Of a stretch of DNA of 64,000 nt, positions 53,433 through 62,457 are shown one piece after another (positions within the stretch are counted from its first letter, which is position 1; every line of letters starts with the position of its first letter). Source of the DNA: Opitutaceae bacterium (lineage in GTDB: Bacteria > Verrucomicrobiota > Verrucomicrobiia > Opitutales > Opitutaceae); contig JANQKV010000045.1 in assembly GCA_028280945.1 (NCBI GenBank), positions 1 through 64,000 of the forward strand, in the 5' to 3' direction. A program made the position numbers and the translations under genes. Under the pieces are notes generated by a model. It ran no database searches. It worked only from the letters and a program-made list of their open reading frames with translations, and was not told where the DNA came from.

Positions 53433-55064
53433 ATGCGTATCCGCTCTTTGCTTCCTTTGCTGCTTACGATCCCCGGAATGGGCCTGCTGACGGGCTGCGG
53501 CCCCCGCGAGTCCAACGTCGAAAGCGGCAACCGCACCCAGACCCTTCATATCGGAAATCTCTCGGAGCCCTCCGACCTCGATCCCCATATCATCAACAGC
53601 CTACAGGACTTTAACATCGTGATGGCGTTGTTTGAGGGCCTCACGGCCTATGATCCCCGGGACGTGTCGCCGATGCCCGGGGTGGCCACGCATTGGGAGT
53701 CATCAGACGACGCGATGACCTGGACATTTTATCTCCGGCCCGAAGCCAAGTGGTCCAACGGCGACCCGCTCACCGCCCAAGACTTCGCCTATGCCTACCA
53801 GCGGATGCTGTCGCCCAACCTCGCCTCCGAATACGCCTACATGCTGTTCACTCTGGATGGCGCCGAGGAGTTCACCGCGGGCGAAACCGATGACTTCTCG
53901 ACCGTGGGGGTGGAGGTTGTCGATGACCACACCCTGCGTCTTCGCCTCGCCTACCCCGTGCCATACTTCCCCGCCCTGCTGGCCCACAGCTCGTGGTTTC
54001 CCGTGCACCAGGCAACGATCGAAGCTCACGGCGAAATGGACCAACGCGGCACCCGCTGGACTCGACCGGGCAACCTTGTCGGCAATGGCGCATTCCAGCT
54101 GACCGAGTGGGTGCCCAATCAATACATCACCGTGGAAAAGTCACCCCACTACTGGGACGCCGACACGGTGCGTTTGAATGCCGTTCGCTTCTACCCCATC
54201 GAAAGCGTTTCCCGTGAGGAGGCCGCGTTCCGGTCCGGCCAACTGCACATCACCACCGGCCTGCCGATCGACAAGATTCCGGTCTATCAGGAAGACCCGG
54301 AGCTTTCGCAGTTTCTGAAGCAAAACACCCTGCTGGCGACTTACTTTTACCGATTTAATACCCGCAAACCGCCGCTCGACGACGTGCGGGTGCGCCGCGC
54401 CCTTTCGCTGGCCATCGATCGCGAACAGCTTGTCGCCAAAGTCACCCGGGGCGGCCAGCTGCCCGCCCGCAATCTCACCCCTCCCTGGATCCCGGGCTAC
54501 GAACCCGGCGACATGCTGGAGGGCAATGCCGACGACGCCCGTCGCCTGCTGGCCGAAGCGGGATTCCCCGGCGGCGAGGGATTCCCGGAAATGGAAATTC
54601 TCTTCAACACCAGTGAAGGCCACCGTCGCATTGCGGAAGCGATTCAACAGATGTGGGCGCAGGAACTGGGTATCAACATCGGCCTCTACAACCAAGAGGC
54701 GCGCGTGCAGTCCGACTCGATGCGCGAGGGCAACTACACCATCGCGCGCATGGCGTGGATTGGCGACTACGTGGAGACCTCCTCATTCCTCAAGCTCATG
54801 ATCACCGATGGCGGCAACAACCAGACCGGTTGGTCGAATCCGGAATACGATCGCCTGTTCGAAGCCGCCCGCTTCGCCGTCGACGAGGCCGAACGTTTTG
54901 AGCTCTACCGCCAGGCCGAACAAATCCTTATCGATGAGTCCCCCATCGCGCCGATCTACTTCTACGTGAACTCCGCGCTCGTGCGGCCCGAGGTGAAGGG
55001 CTGGTATGGCAACCTGATCGACATCCACCCCTATAAGGGCATCTACCTCGATCCGGCGGAGTAA
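53433..55064 (+). CDS. Oligopeptide ABC transporter substrate-binding lipoprotein
   Basis: About 543 aa. The signal peptide ends in the lipobox LLTGC, so it is a membrane-anchored lipoprotein. SBP family 5 features: ATHWESSDDAMTWTFYLRPEAKWSNGDPLTAQDFAYAYQRML, then RFNTRKPPLDDVRVRRALSLAIDREQLVAKVTRG. It binds peptides (or another family-5 ligand such as nickel or sugars). No oppBCDF permease or ATPase is next to it, so it is an orphan binding protein. ATG 53433 is preferred. Confidence 0.9.
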   Translation: MRIRSLLPLLLTIPGMGLLTGCGPRESNVESGNRTQTLHIGNLSEPSDLDPHIINSLQDFNIVMALFEGLTAYDPRDVSPMPGVATHWESSDDAMTWTFYLRPEAKWSNGDPLTAQDFAYAYQRMLSPNLASEYAYMLFTLDGAEEFTAGETDDFSTVGVEVVDDHTLRLRLAYPVPYFPALLAHSSWFPVHQATIEAHGEMDQRGTRWTRPGNLVGNGAFQLTEWVPNQYITVEKSPHYWDADTVRLNAVRFYPIESVSREEAAFRSGQLHITTGLPIDKIPVYQEDPELSQFLKQNTLLATYFYRFNTRKPPLDDVRVRRALSLAIDREQLVAKVTRGGQLPARNLTPPWIPGYEPGDMLEGNADDARRLLAEAGFPGGEGFPEMEILFNTSEGHRRIAEAIQQMWAQELGINIGLYNQEARVQSDSMREGNYTIARMAWIGDYVETSSFLKLMITDGGNNQTGWSNPEYDRLFEAARFAVDEAERFELYRQAEQILIDESPIAPIYFYVNSALVRPEVKGWYGNLIDIHPYKGIYLDPAE

Positions 55065-55071
55065 AACGATT

Positions 55072-55617
55072 TTAGCGAAACACCACTTCCCGGTCCGGGG
55101 TGGGGGCATACTCCGCCGCATGGCCGGGGGAGCTGTCCTCGCCGCGAAAATAGGTGGACCGCACCACCAGGCGGTCAGGCTCGATGTGGAACTCGGCTTC
55201 AACGCGCGTGACACCATCGGCCTTCGTCGGATCCTCAACCACCTCGATGCTGGTGAAGGAGCCATCGGAATTCTGCCGGATCTCGCCCTTGGTCACGAAA
55301 CCCTGGGTGGTGAAATAGTGAAACACGAGTTTGCCCGCCGCATCGTCCCAGCGGAACAATGTCTCCCCGCCATACATGCCGTTGTTGAGTGAATGCAATG
55401 AGCGCACGGCCATGCCGTTGAGGGCGCGTTCATAACGGACCACATCTTCGACGGGCGTGCCATCGGGCAGGTTGGGAAACTGGCCCACCCAGGTTTGCCC
55501 GAGCAACGGCCGGAACGCTTCCAGTTGGGGGTGCAGCGGTCCTTCCTCCGCCGCCGTCGCCGCCAACCCGCCTGCCAAAACGAAGAGAAACAGTCGGATG
55601 CGCCGCAGCTTTGTCAT
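55072..55617 (-). CDS. Secreted protein of unknown function (DUF1579-like)
   Basis: 181 aa with a signal peptide (IRLFLFVLAGGLAATAA). The rest has a beta-rich pattern: LEAFRPLLGQTWVGQF, RYERALNGMAVRSLHSL, ETLFRWDDAAGKLVFHYFTTQGFVTKGEI. This looks like the eight-stranded-barrel family often labelled DUF1579/heme-binding-like; the match is from memory. Convergent with the peptide-binding gene. Confidence 0.65.
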   Translation of the reverse strand: MTKLRRIRLFLFVLAGGLAATAAEEGPLHPQLEAFRPLLGQTWVGQFPNLPDGTPVEDVVRYERALNGMAVRSLHSLNNGMYGGETLFRWDDAAGKLVFHYFTTQGFVTKGEIRQNSDGSFTSIEVVEDPTKADGVTRVEAEFHIEPDRLVVRSTYFRGEDSSPGHAAEYAPTPDREVVFR

Positions 55618-55717
55618 GAGCCCAAACCTGCACCTTTCCCACACATCGATCCAGTCTCATTTCCAGAGCGCGGCGCTTTAGCCGTGCGGAACCGCACCGA
55701 GCAGGTTTTATGGAGGC

Positions 55718-56416
55718 ATGGAAAACCGCCCGCATCGCGACAAAGTGTATGCCGTCCTTGCCGGTCAAGGCCTGGAGATCGGGGCGTTTCATGAGCCCGC
55801 CGTGCTGCCACCCACCGCCACGGTCGAGTATTTTGACGCAATCGACGCCACGCGGGCGGCCGAACTGTTCCCCGAAATTCCGGCTGATGCCTTCGTCCAA
55901 GTCGATCACCTCGGCGACATTGACCATGACGGGCTGGCTCAGTTTGGCGACGGCGCGTTCGCCTTCGTGATCTGCAATCACGTGATCGAACACGTCGCCA
56001 ATCCCATCAAACTGCTGGGGGAAATCTTCCGGATCGCTGCTCCGGGCGGTGTCGTGGTGCTTTCCGCTCCGGACAAGGACTACACCTACGACAAGACGCG
56101 GCCCCTGACTACATTCGAACACCTTTGGTCCGACTACGAAAACAACGTCACTGAAAACGACGACGAACACTACATGGACTTCTTTCGGGGTGCGGCCACC
56201 CATGTTTTGGAGGCCGATCCCATTCACCTGCCGGCACAGATCAAACGGGTCCGCGAGCGGCGGGAACATGCCCATGTCTGGGACAGCGCGTCCTTCGCCA
56301 CCTTCGTCCGTGAGACCATGCGACGCCTGGATATCCAAGCGACTCAATTTGCCGAAAACCTCGGCCCCGAGACCGATCTAGAATACTTCGGCGCCTGGCA
56401 AAAAGCCGTTACTTGA
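55718..56416 (+). CDS. SAM-dependent methyltransferase (class I)
   Basis: 232 aa, cytosolic. SAM-binding motif GLEIGAFHEPAVLP (motif I) and the post-I motif with FAFVICNHVIEHVANPIKLLGEIFRI, then GGVVVLSAPDKDYTYDK. Substrate unknown. Its TGA overlaps the TTG start of the YcaQ-like gene, so the two are coupled. Confidence 0.83.
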   Translation: MENRPHRDKVYAVLAGQGLEIGAFHEPAVLPPTATVEYFDAIDATRAAELFPEIPADAFVQVDHLGDIDHDGLAQFGDGAFAFVICNHVIEHVANPIKLLGEIFRIAAPGGVVVLSAPDKDYTYDKTRPLTTFEHLWSDYENNVTENDDEHYMDFFRGAATHVLEADPIHLPAQIKRVRERREHAHVWDSASFATFVRETMRRLDIQATQFAENLGPETDLEYFGAWQKAVT

Positions 56417-57576
56417 GTGACAAGCCAACGCATCGACCCGTGCCCGTCCCGTTAAAAATCGATGCTGCCACTGCGCGCCGTTTCGCCGTTTGCGCAACCG
56501 GACTGGCCGAACCTTTCGCCGATTTGGGCGCCGCAATGGCCCATCACGGATTTATCCAGATTGACCCCATCAACGTATGCGGACGAATGCAGGAGCACAT
56601 TGCCCGCAATCGGGTGCACGGTTATAAGCTGGGCGACCTGCATGGCCACCTTCATGGCGTTTCGGACGACACCCCGAGAGCACTGCCCGTTCACGCACCG
56701 GAGGAACGCACCGCGTTCGAGCACTTTCATCCCAGTCGTGTTGTCCTGGCCGCATTTCCAGTCGAAACGTGGCCTCATCTGCGTCCCCTGATGCTGCACC
56801 GCTCGCGGATGACCGGCAACTGGGGCGGAAAACTGACACCGGGCGAACGACGTCTTGCCACCCGCATATTGCGGGAAATCAGCGAGCGCGGAGCACTGGC
56901 TTCGGACGACATCGACCACCACACCCGTGCCCACAACGGGTGGACCACGGCCCGGACAACCAAGGTGGTGATGGACAAACTCTTCGCCCACGGGCGATTG
57001 CTGATCGCCCGCCGAATCAACGGTCGACGGGTCTACGATCTGCCGGAACATATCCTTCCCTCCAAGGTGCTGGAAGCTCGTCGACCCTCCGCTCGCGCCA
57101 CCGCTCGCTGGCAAACCGAACTCAAGTTACGGCAACACCGCCTGGTTTCACTCAAACGCGACGAACTCCCGCTCGTTGCGGATCGCGTGCAGCCCATCGT
57201 TCTGCCTGATGACGGCCCGCTCCTCTATTGCCTCAAACAGGATCTCCCGCTGCTCGAAAAGGCTCAGGGCGGTGAGATGAACTTGCCCGAGTCACCGCGG
57301 TTGCTGGCTCCGTTGGACCCATTGATTCTGGATCGGACGATCCTGCAGCGATTGTGGAAGTTTGAATACACTTGGGAGGTCTACACGCCCGCCGCCAAGC
57401 GCCGTCGCGGCTATTATGCGCTGCCCATACTGGCCGGCGATCGTTTCGTGGGCCACGTGGACCTGAAAGCCGACCGCAGGACGGGCAAACTCTGTGTCGT
57501 TGGCCGCCAAGTGAAACGCGGTCATCGCTCCGCGCCAGCCATCGCTGAACTCGCCGCATTTCTCGGCCTGAAATAG
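56413..57576 (+). CDS. YcaQ-like winged-helix protein (DNA-crosslink glycosylase family)
   Basis: 387 aa, HTH_42 family. QIDPINVCGRMQEHIARNR is the conserved core with the QxD-type active-site region of the AlkZ/YcaQ glycosylases, followed by FEHFHPSRVVLAAFPVETWPH. The C-terminal segment FVGHVDLKADRRTGKLCVVG is also typical. Role inferred: removal of DNA crosslinks or bulky lesions. Its start overlaps the methyltransferase stop (TTG at 56413). A recQ helicase follows about 100 bp downstream, on the same strand, after a palindrome. Confidence 0.83.
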   Translation: MSDKPTHRPVPVPLKIDAATARRFAVCATGLAEPFADLGAAMAHHGFIQIDPINVCGRMQEHIARNRVHGYKLGDLHGHLHGVSDDTPRALPVHAPEERTAFEHFHPSRVVLAAFPVETWPHLRPLMLHRSRMTGNWGGKLTPGERRLATRILREISERGALASDDIDHHTRAHNGWTTARTTKVVMDKLFAHGRLLIARRINGRRVYDLPEHILPSKVLEARRPSARATARWQTELKLRQHRLVSLKRDELPLVADRVQPIVLPDDGPLLYCLKQDLPLLEKAQGGEMNLPESPRLLAPLDPLILDRTILQRLWKFEYTWEVYTPAAKRRRGYYALPILAGDRFVGHVDLKADRRTGKLCVVGRQVKRGHRSAPAIAELAAFLGLK

Positions 57577-57621
57577 CCGCCCATGACTTAGCTGCAGCTT
57601 TCCGGCCTACCCGATAAACTA

Positions 57622-57646
57622 TTTTGTCACCATAATGGTGACAAAA
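57622..57646. repeat. GTCAC-type palindrome, recQ variant
   Basis: Perfect 12-bp arms TTTTGTCACCAT and ATGGTGACAAAA around a single A. Same layout as the other GTCAC...A...GTGAC copies but with a different inner and outer sequence (CCAT/ATGG). It lies 34 bp before the recQ start, which fits an operator, or a hairpin in the transcript. Confidence 0.8.
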
Positions 57647-57680
57647 ATCCAAAATCCCAAAGCGAAGCCGATGTCGCGGG

Positions 57681-59558
57681 TTGCGTGAGTCGTCCCAATT
57701 GTGCTGGTCTGAATGTTCCTTGCCTGAACTGCTCGATACACTCCGCCTGACTTTCGGTTACGACCAATTCCGCCCCCTTCAACGCGAGATCATGGAGGCA
57801 CATCTGGCGGGGCAGGACACGTTTGCCTTGCTGCCCACGGGCGGCGGCAAATCACTTTGTTTTCAACTGCCTGCGCTGGTGCGCGCCGATCGCGGCCTGA
57901 CCGTGGTGGTCTCGCCGCTGATCGCACTGATGAAGGATCAAGTCGACCAGCTCCAGGCCGCGGGCGTGGCGGCGACATATTTAAACTCCTCCCTTTCCTC
58001 AGCAGAGGCCCGATCCCGCATGGCCGGGCTGCACCGGGGAGAGTTTCGCCTGCTCTACGTCGCGCCCGAGCGGTTGATGCTGCCTGAGTGGCAACAGAAC
58101 CTGACCGGATGGAACGTCGCCGCCCTGGCCATCGATGAAGCGCACTGTGTTTCCGAATGGGGCCACGACTTTCGGCCGGAGTTTCGGCAGATTGCGCAGT
58201 TGCGCGACATATTGCCCGAGGTGCCAATGATGGCCCTCACCGCCACCGCCACCGAGCGGGTCCGCGCCGACATCATCAAACACCTGCGCCTCCGCGACCC
58301 GGCCGTGTTTGTGGCTTCTTTCAACCGGCCCAACCTGACCTACAAGGTCCAGCCCAAGGACGGCCCGGCCAAACAGATCTCGGAGTTCGTCAAGCAGCGC
58401 CGGCACGAAAGCGGCATCGTCTACTGCGCCACGCGCGCAACGGCCGAACGGATGGCGGAGGCCTTGGTCAAACGCGGCTTCAACGCCCTGCCCTACCATG
58501 CCGGCTTGCCGGCCGAGGTGCGTTCGGAAAACCAAGAGCTTTTTGTGCGGGACGAGGTGAACATCATCTGCGCGACGATCGCATTCGGGATGGGCATCAA
58601 CAAACCGAACGTGCGGTGGGTGGTGCATCACGACCTCCCCAAAAACATCGAGAGTTATTACCAAGAAACCGGGCGGGCCGGGCGCGATGGTTTGCCCGCG
58701 GACTGCCTGCTGTTGTTCAGCGCCGGCGATGCCGCGAAACAATCGCACTTCATCGACGACATCACCGACGAGCACGAGCGCAACGTCGCCCGCAGCCAGT
58801 TGCGCCAGATGCTGCACTACGCGGAATCGGCCGGCTGCCGCCGCACGGAGTTGCTCGCTTACTTCGGCGAAGGGTATGCCGAGACCAACTGCGCGTCATG
58901 CGACAACTGTATCGAGCCACGTGATACGTATGACGGCACGATTCCGGCGCAGAAATTTCTCTCGTGCATTTACCGGGTGGCCCAGGCGTCTCGGTTCGGT
59001 GCCGGGGTCAACCACCTGGTCGAGATCCTCACGGGAGCCGACACCGACAAGATTCGCCGCTGGGGCCACAATCGACTGTCCACCTACGGCATCGGCCAAG
59101 AACTCTCGCGGCCGCAGTGGCTGGGGGTGTTCCGCGAGTTGATGCGACTGGGTTTCGTACAGCAAACGGAAGGCCGGTATCCCACCGTCGAAATGACTGA
59201 AGCAGGCCGTGAAGTGCTGCGCTTGCGCTCGCCGATAACACTCACCAAACCCATGGCCGTGCCCAAGGCGGCCAGGGTCCGCATTCCGCGCAAAGGCGCC
59301 ATCGAATGCGACGAAATCCTATTTGCCCGGCTGCGCGCCCTGCGCAAACAACTCGCCGATGAACGCGGCGTGCCGGCCTACGTCATCTTCGGCGATGCCA
59401 CCCTGCGCCAAATGGCACGGGAGTATCCCGAGTCGGTGGCGGAAATGCACGACATCTTTGGCATGGGGGAAAAGAAACGGGAGCAGTTCGGCGAGGAGTT
59501 TGCCGCCGAGATAAGCGACCACCTCAAAGACAACGCCAAGATGGCGTTCAACGATTGA
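57681..59558 (+). CDS. recQ: RecQ-type ATP-dependent DNA helicase
   Basis: 625 aa. Helicase motifs: GYDQFRPLQREIM (motif 0), LLPTGGGKSLCFQLPAL (I), VVSPLIALMKDQV (Ia), AIDEAHCVSEWGHDFRPE (II), TATAT and ETGRAGRDGLPA (VI). The zinc-binding RecQ-Ct Cys set is at GCRRTELLAYFGE and CASCDNC, then a winged helix, and an HRDC domain ends the protein. Acts in recombination and stalled-fork repair. Start is uncertain: TTG 57681 or TTG 57720 (LPELLDTLR). Confidence 0.93.
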   Translation: MRESSQLCWSECSLPELLDTLRLTFGYDQFRPLQREIMEAHLAGQDTFALLPTGGGKSLCFQLPALVRADRGLTVVVSPLIALMKDQVDQLQAAGVAATYLNSSLSSAEARSRMAGLHRGEFRLLYVAPERLMLPEWQQNLTGWNVAALAIDEAHCVSEWGHDFRPEFRQIAQLRDILPEVPMMALTATATERVRADIIKHLRLRDPAVFVASFNRPNLTYKVQPKDGPAKQISEFVKQRRHESGIVYCATRATAERMAEALVKRGFNALPYHAGLPAEVRSENQELFVRDEVNIICATIAFGMGINKPNVRWVVHHDLPKNIESYYQETGRAGRDGLPADCLLLFSAGDAAKQSHFIDDITDEHERNVARSQLRQMLHYAESAGCRRTELLAYFGEGYAETNCASCDNCIEPRDTYDGTIPAQKFLSCIYRVAQASRFGAGVNHLVEILTGADTDKIRRWGHNRLSTYGIGQELSRPQWLGVFRELMRLGFVQQTEGRYPTVEMTEAGREVLRLRSPITLTKPMAVPKAARVRIPRKGAIECDEILFARLRALRKQLADERGVPAYVIFGDATLRQMAREYPESVAEMHDIFGMGEKKREQFGEEFAAEISDHLKDNAKMAFND

Positions 59559-59580
59559 GACCGGAGAAACAGGAGCATCC

Positions 59581-59640
59581 TCGGGCATAAAGCCCGACCC
59601 ACCGAATCCCTCCTTTTTGTGGGGCGGGCTTTATGCCCGA
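59581..59640. repeat. Large inverted repeat (REP/REPIN-like), also a possible bidirectional terminator
   Basis: 22-bp arms (59581-59602 and 59619-59640) with one mismatch and a 16-nt loop that contains a TTTTT run. Each arm itself contains CGGGC-ATAAA-GCCCG, a small palindrome, so the unit looks like two inverted REP sequences. It lies between convergent recQ and the thioredoxin-like gene. Confidence 0.75.
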
Positions 59641-59668
59641 CAACCGCAACCACGAGGCACCCCGCTAG

Positions 59669-60385
59669 TCAAAATGGCCACCAGCTGGAGGGGGCCTTTT
59701 TTCCGCCTGCGGTTGCTTTGCGGGAGTCGTCGATCGCCTCGATCATCGCTTCTTTCAACGTGCCGCCCCGCACCTTGGTCCAGGCAACTTCGTCCAACTC
59801 CTCGCCATCGGCCCCGAGAATTTTCAACGTCGGGTAGTAACTGATGTCGTAGGTGCGCCGCAGGCGATTGACTTCGTCCGCGATGGCGGGCGGTTGCGGG
59901 GTATTCCGGAGCCAATCGTTTTTAAAGAACACAAAGGACGGCGCAAAGATTCCGACGAACTGATCGTCGTGGGCAACCTGCGCCTCAAACTGCTGGCAGG
60001 GCGGGCACCAGTCACTGCCCGTGAAGAGGGCAAGAATCCGTTTGTTGGTTCGAGCGGCCTCCTGCTTCGCCGCCTCGAGATCGGTGAACCAATGTCCCTT
60101 GGATACCATGGCCCCGGGCGGCGGTTTCGGCGACGGCTTGGGTTGAGTGGACTTCACCTCCTTGACTGCATCGGGCTTGGCAAAACCGCCGCGCCACGCC
60201 GTCACCTTGCCGTCGGTCAATTCCACCCGCCCTTGTGGATAGGTCAGAAACTCGCGATTTCCCGCCGCCATCGTCGACTTGGGTTTACCCAACTCAGCCA
60301 GCACGTCTGCTCGGGAATCACCGGTTTGGAGCGCCCAGGCAGACGCACTCAACAGGCAGAGAATCGGAACGACTGCGCGCAACAT
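59669..60385 (-). CDS. Secreted thioredoxin-fold protein with N-terminal SmpA/OmlA-like domain
   Basis: 238 aa with a signal peptide (MLRAVVPILCLLSASAWA). The first 80 residues (GDSRADVLAELGKPKSTMAAG, GRVELTDGKV) look like a small SmpA/BamE-type fold. A Pro/Lys linker follows. The C-terminal thioredoxin-like domain carries the redox motif WCPPC in FTGSDWCPPCQQFE and the YYPTLKILG cis-Pro loop. Likely a periplasmic thiol oxidoreductase/reductase. Confidence 0.82.
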   Translation of the reverse strand: MLRAVVPILCLLSASAWALQTGDSRADVLAELGKPKSTMAAGNREFLTYPQGRVELTDGKVTAWRGGFAKPDAVKEVKSTQPKPSPKPPPGAMVSKGHWFTDLEAAKQEAARTNKRILALFTGSDWCPPCQQFEAQVAHDDQFVGIFAPSFVFFKNDWLRNTPQPPAIADEVNRLRRTYDISYYPTLKILGADGEELDEVAWTKVRGGTLKEAMIEAIDDSRKATAGGKKAPSSWWPF

Positions 60386-60444
60386 GATGGGGCCAGCAAG
60401 CCACCTGCCCGCTTGGCTGACAAGCGCATGCTCGCAAGAGCAGC

Positions 60445-61056
60445 CTAGAACTCGATCCCCGACTGGGCCATGATCCCCGCGTTGAAGGGGTGTTTGATCT
60501 CCTGAACCTCCGAGACCAAATCCGCGGCTTCCTTCAGCTCTGCCGGAGCATCACGGCCGGTAACGACCACGTGGAGTTCTGGTCGCCGCGCCTGCAAAGC
60601 CTTCACCACGCGGTCGGTCTCCAGGTAGTGCATGCTCAGGACAACATTCAGCTCATCGAGCATCAAAAGGCTTACGCTGGGATCGGCGAAGGCGGCCTCG
60701 GCCAACGCCCAACCTTTCTCACAGAGAGCGATGTCGCCGGCCCGGTCCTGCGTGTCCCAGGTGAAACCGCCCCCAACCGCATGCCAAACGAGGTTTTCGC
60801 CGCGCAGCACCTTTTCCGCCTTGTCCGGCGTCGCCTTGATAAACTGAATCACCACCGCCTTGCGGCCGTAGGCGAGCGTGCGGGCCACCGTGCCGAAACC
60901 GGCGGTGCTTTTGCCTTTGCCGTTGCCTGTATTCACGATCAGGATACCCCGGCGATCCTGCGCGGCAGCCGTGCGGCTTTTCATCTCCGCTTTCACCTCC
61001 GCCATTTTTTCACGGTGTTCTTCTTCAGTCGGATTGGCGGGATCGGGTGTGCTCAT
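60445..61056 (-). CDS. cobO: Cob(I)yrinic acid a,c-diamide adenosyltransferase
   Basis: Transfers adenosyl from ATP to cob(I)alamin or its precursor. About 203 aa from ATG 61056. Motifs: GILIVNTGNGKGKSTAGFGTVAR (nucleotide-binding), AVVIQFIKA, and LLMLDELNVVLSMHYL, then VVTGRDAPAELKEAADLV. It is the BtuR/CobO type. It is the most downstream gene of the minus-strand cobalamin run; a 118-bp gap separates it from cobC. Confidence 0.92.
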   Translation of the reverse strand: MSTPDPANPTEEEHREKMAEVKAEMKSRTAAAQDRRGILIVNTGNGKGKSTAGFGTVARTLAYGRKAVVIQFIKATPDKAEKVLRGENLVWHAVGGGFTWDTQDRAGDIALCEKGWALAEAAFADPSVSLLMLDELNVVLSMHYLETDRVVKALQARRPELHVVVTGRDAPAELKEAADLVSEVQEIKHPFNAGIMAQSGIEF

Positions 61057-61174
61057 GGTCGATGGGAGGGTCAACCAACGAAGGGTCGCCGCTTTTGCAA
61101 CCACGCCACCGTATCAAGGATCGTGGGCCCATCGTGGACCAGGCTCGATCGGGCTCGATGCGCATTCAGTCAAT

Positions 61175-61702
61175 TCATCCTCCCAGCGGCAGGAACTTCC
61201 CGTGCGGGGCCGGGAGGTCCATCACGGCAGGGCCAGTGAGGCCTTGGGTCAGACCCTGCCAGACACGGAGCACACCGGCGTGAGTGACGATAAGCACATC
61301 GCCCGCGGCGCAGCTCAGGATCTCCTCACGGCAGGACGCCACCCGTGCCGCCAGCTCCGCGCCTGTTTCGCCGCCGGGTGGCCGGCGGTTCCAAGGATCC
61401 TCGGCCCAGTGGTCACTACGGGCATCATGAAAACTGTCCCAGGTCCGGCCCTCCCACTCACCAAAGTCGAGTTCCAACAACCGGGCGTCAGTTCGCAGGC
61501 TCAACCCCGCCGCCAGCGCGTGGGCCGTGTGCAGGCAGCGACCGGCCGGGCTGCTCCAGATTTCTTTCAGTCCGTTCGGTAAGGCGGCCCGCAACCGCAT
61601 GATCTCATCGTCAAATCCGTCCGTCATCGGAAAATCAGAACGCCCATAACATACCCCCGGCGGCACGGCGACGCGCGCATGACGCAATCCCCAGATCTTC
61701 AT
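61175..61702 (-). CDS. cobC: Histidine phosphatase, alpha-ribazole phosphatase-like
   Basis: 175 aa. Phosphohistidine motif IWGLRHARVAVPPGV (RHA instead of the usual RHG) and the second His in IVTHAGVLRVWQG; ELDFGEWEGRTWD is the family middle motif. Removes phosphate from alpha-ribazole-5'-phosphate. Overlaps cobS by 4 bp, which supports the cobalamin role. Confidence 0.85.
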   Translation of the reverse strand: MKIWGLRHARVAVPPGVCYGRSDFPMTDGFDDEIMRLRAALPNGLKEIWSSPAGRCLHTAHALAAGLSLRTDARLLELDFGEWEGRTWDSFHDARSDHWAEDPWNRRPPGGETGAELAARVASCREEILSCAAGDVLIVTHAGVLRVWQGLTQGLTGPAVMDLPAPHGKFLPLGG

Positions 61703-62457
61703 GACATCCAGGCGAGCAGAGCCAGATAACCGGCCAGTTCGGCAAACTGCTGGGTCGCTCCCAGGCAGTCGCCGGTATAGCCATCGAGGCGTTTTTTAAC
61801 GATGGCCCGCATGAACAGGGTTGCGGCAAAAACGGTCAGCGCCACCACCGGTCCACCCGGGAGCAGGAGCAGTGGCGCGAAGCCCGTAAAGATCGCCCAG
61901 CTCAGGCGGCCCCGGCCGGGATTGGTCGCAAGCGGCTTGGCTTTTCCTTCCTCCGCCGCGTAACGCAGGCCAAGCATCAACAGGCAGGATGCGCCCCGAC
62001 TCGCCATGTGCATCACCACCAGCGCGACCATGACCCGGTCCAACGGCAGCGAAGCCACCGCGATCCATTTGAGCCCCAGCATGAGCACCAGCCCCACCAC
62101 TCCAAAAGCTCCCACCCGCGAGTCTTTCATGATCTCCAGGGTTCGCTCCTTGGTATGGGCACCGCCAAAGCCGTCGCACATGTCCGACCAACCGTCCTCG
62201 TGGAAGGCCCCGGTGAAGAGCACCGTCGCCGCCAGACTGAGGCCACTGCCGATCAGCGGCGGCAAATTCAGCACGACCACGGCCAGCCACCATACGAGAG
62301 CGGCCAATATCCCAACCAACGCCCCCACCAACGGGAACCATGCCACGGCATGCTCCAGCGAGCGGGGATCCCAAGGCGTGTTGGAACGCACCGGCCACCG
62401 GGTAAAAAACATCAAGGCCGCGCGCCACGCCGCCAGCTCACGGCGCAGCCCGCTCAT
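61699..62457 (-). CDS. cobS: Adenosylcobinamide-GDP ribazoletransferase
   Basis: 252 aa, inner-membrane. Joins adenosylcobinamide-GDP and alpha-ribazole. Family pattern: FFTRWPV near the N terminus, ATVLFTGAFHEDGWSDMCDGFGGAHTKERTLEIMKDSRVGAFGVVGLVLM and MHMASRGASCLLML. About six hydrophobic helices. Starts by overlapping cobT by 4 bp. Confidence 0.93.
   Translation of the reverse strand: MSGLRRELAAWRAALMFFTRWPVRSNTPWDPRSLEHAVAWFPLVGALVGILAALVWWLAVVVLNLPPLIGSGLSLAATVLFTGAFHEDGWSDMCDGFGGAHTKERTLEIMKDSRVGAFGVVGLVLMLGLKWIAVASLPLDRVMVALVVMHMASRGASCLLMLGLRYAAEEGKAKPLATNPGRGRLSWAIFTGFAPLLLLPGGPVVALTVFAATLFMRAIVKKRLDGYTGDCLGATQQFAELAGYLALLAWMS

Noticed and set aside
57622..57646. LexA box before recQ
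   Set aside because: The palindrome GTCAC...GTGAC does not match the TGTTC-N4-GAACA type expected for LexA in this phylum, as I recall it.
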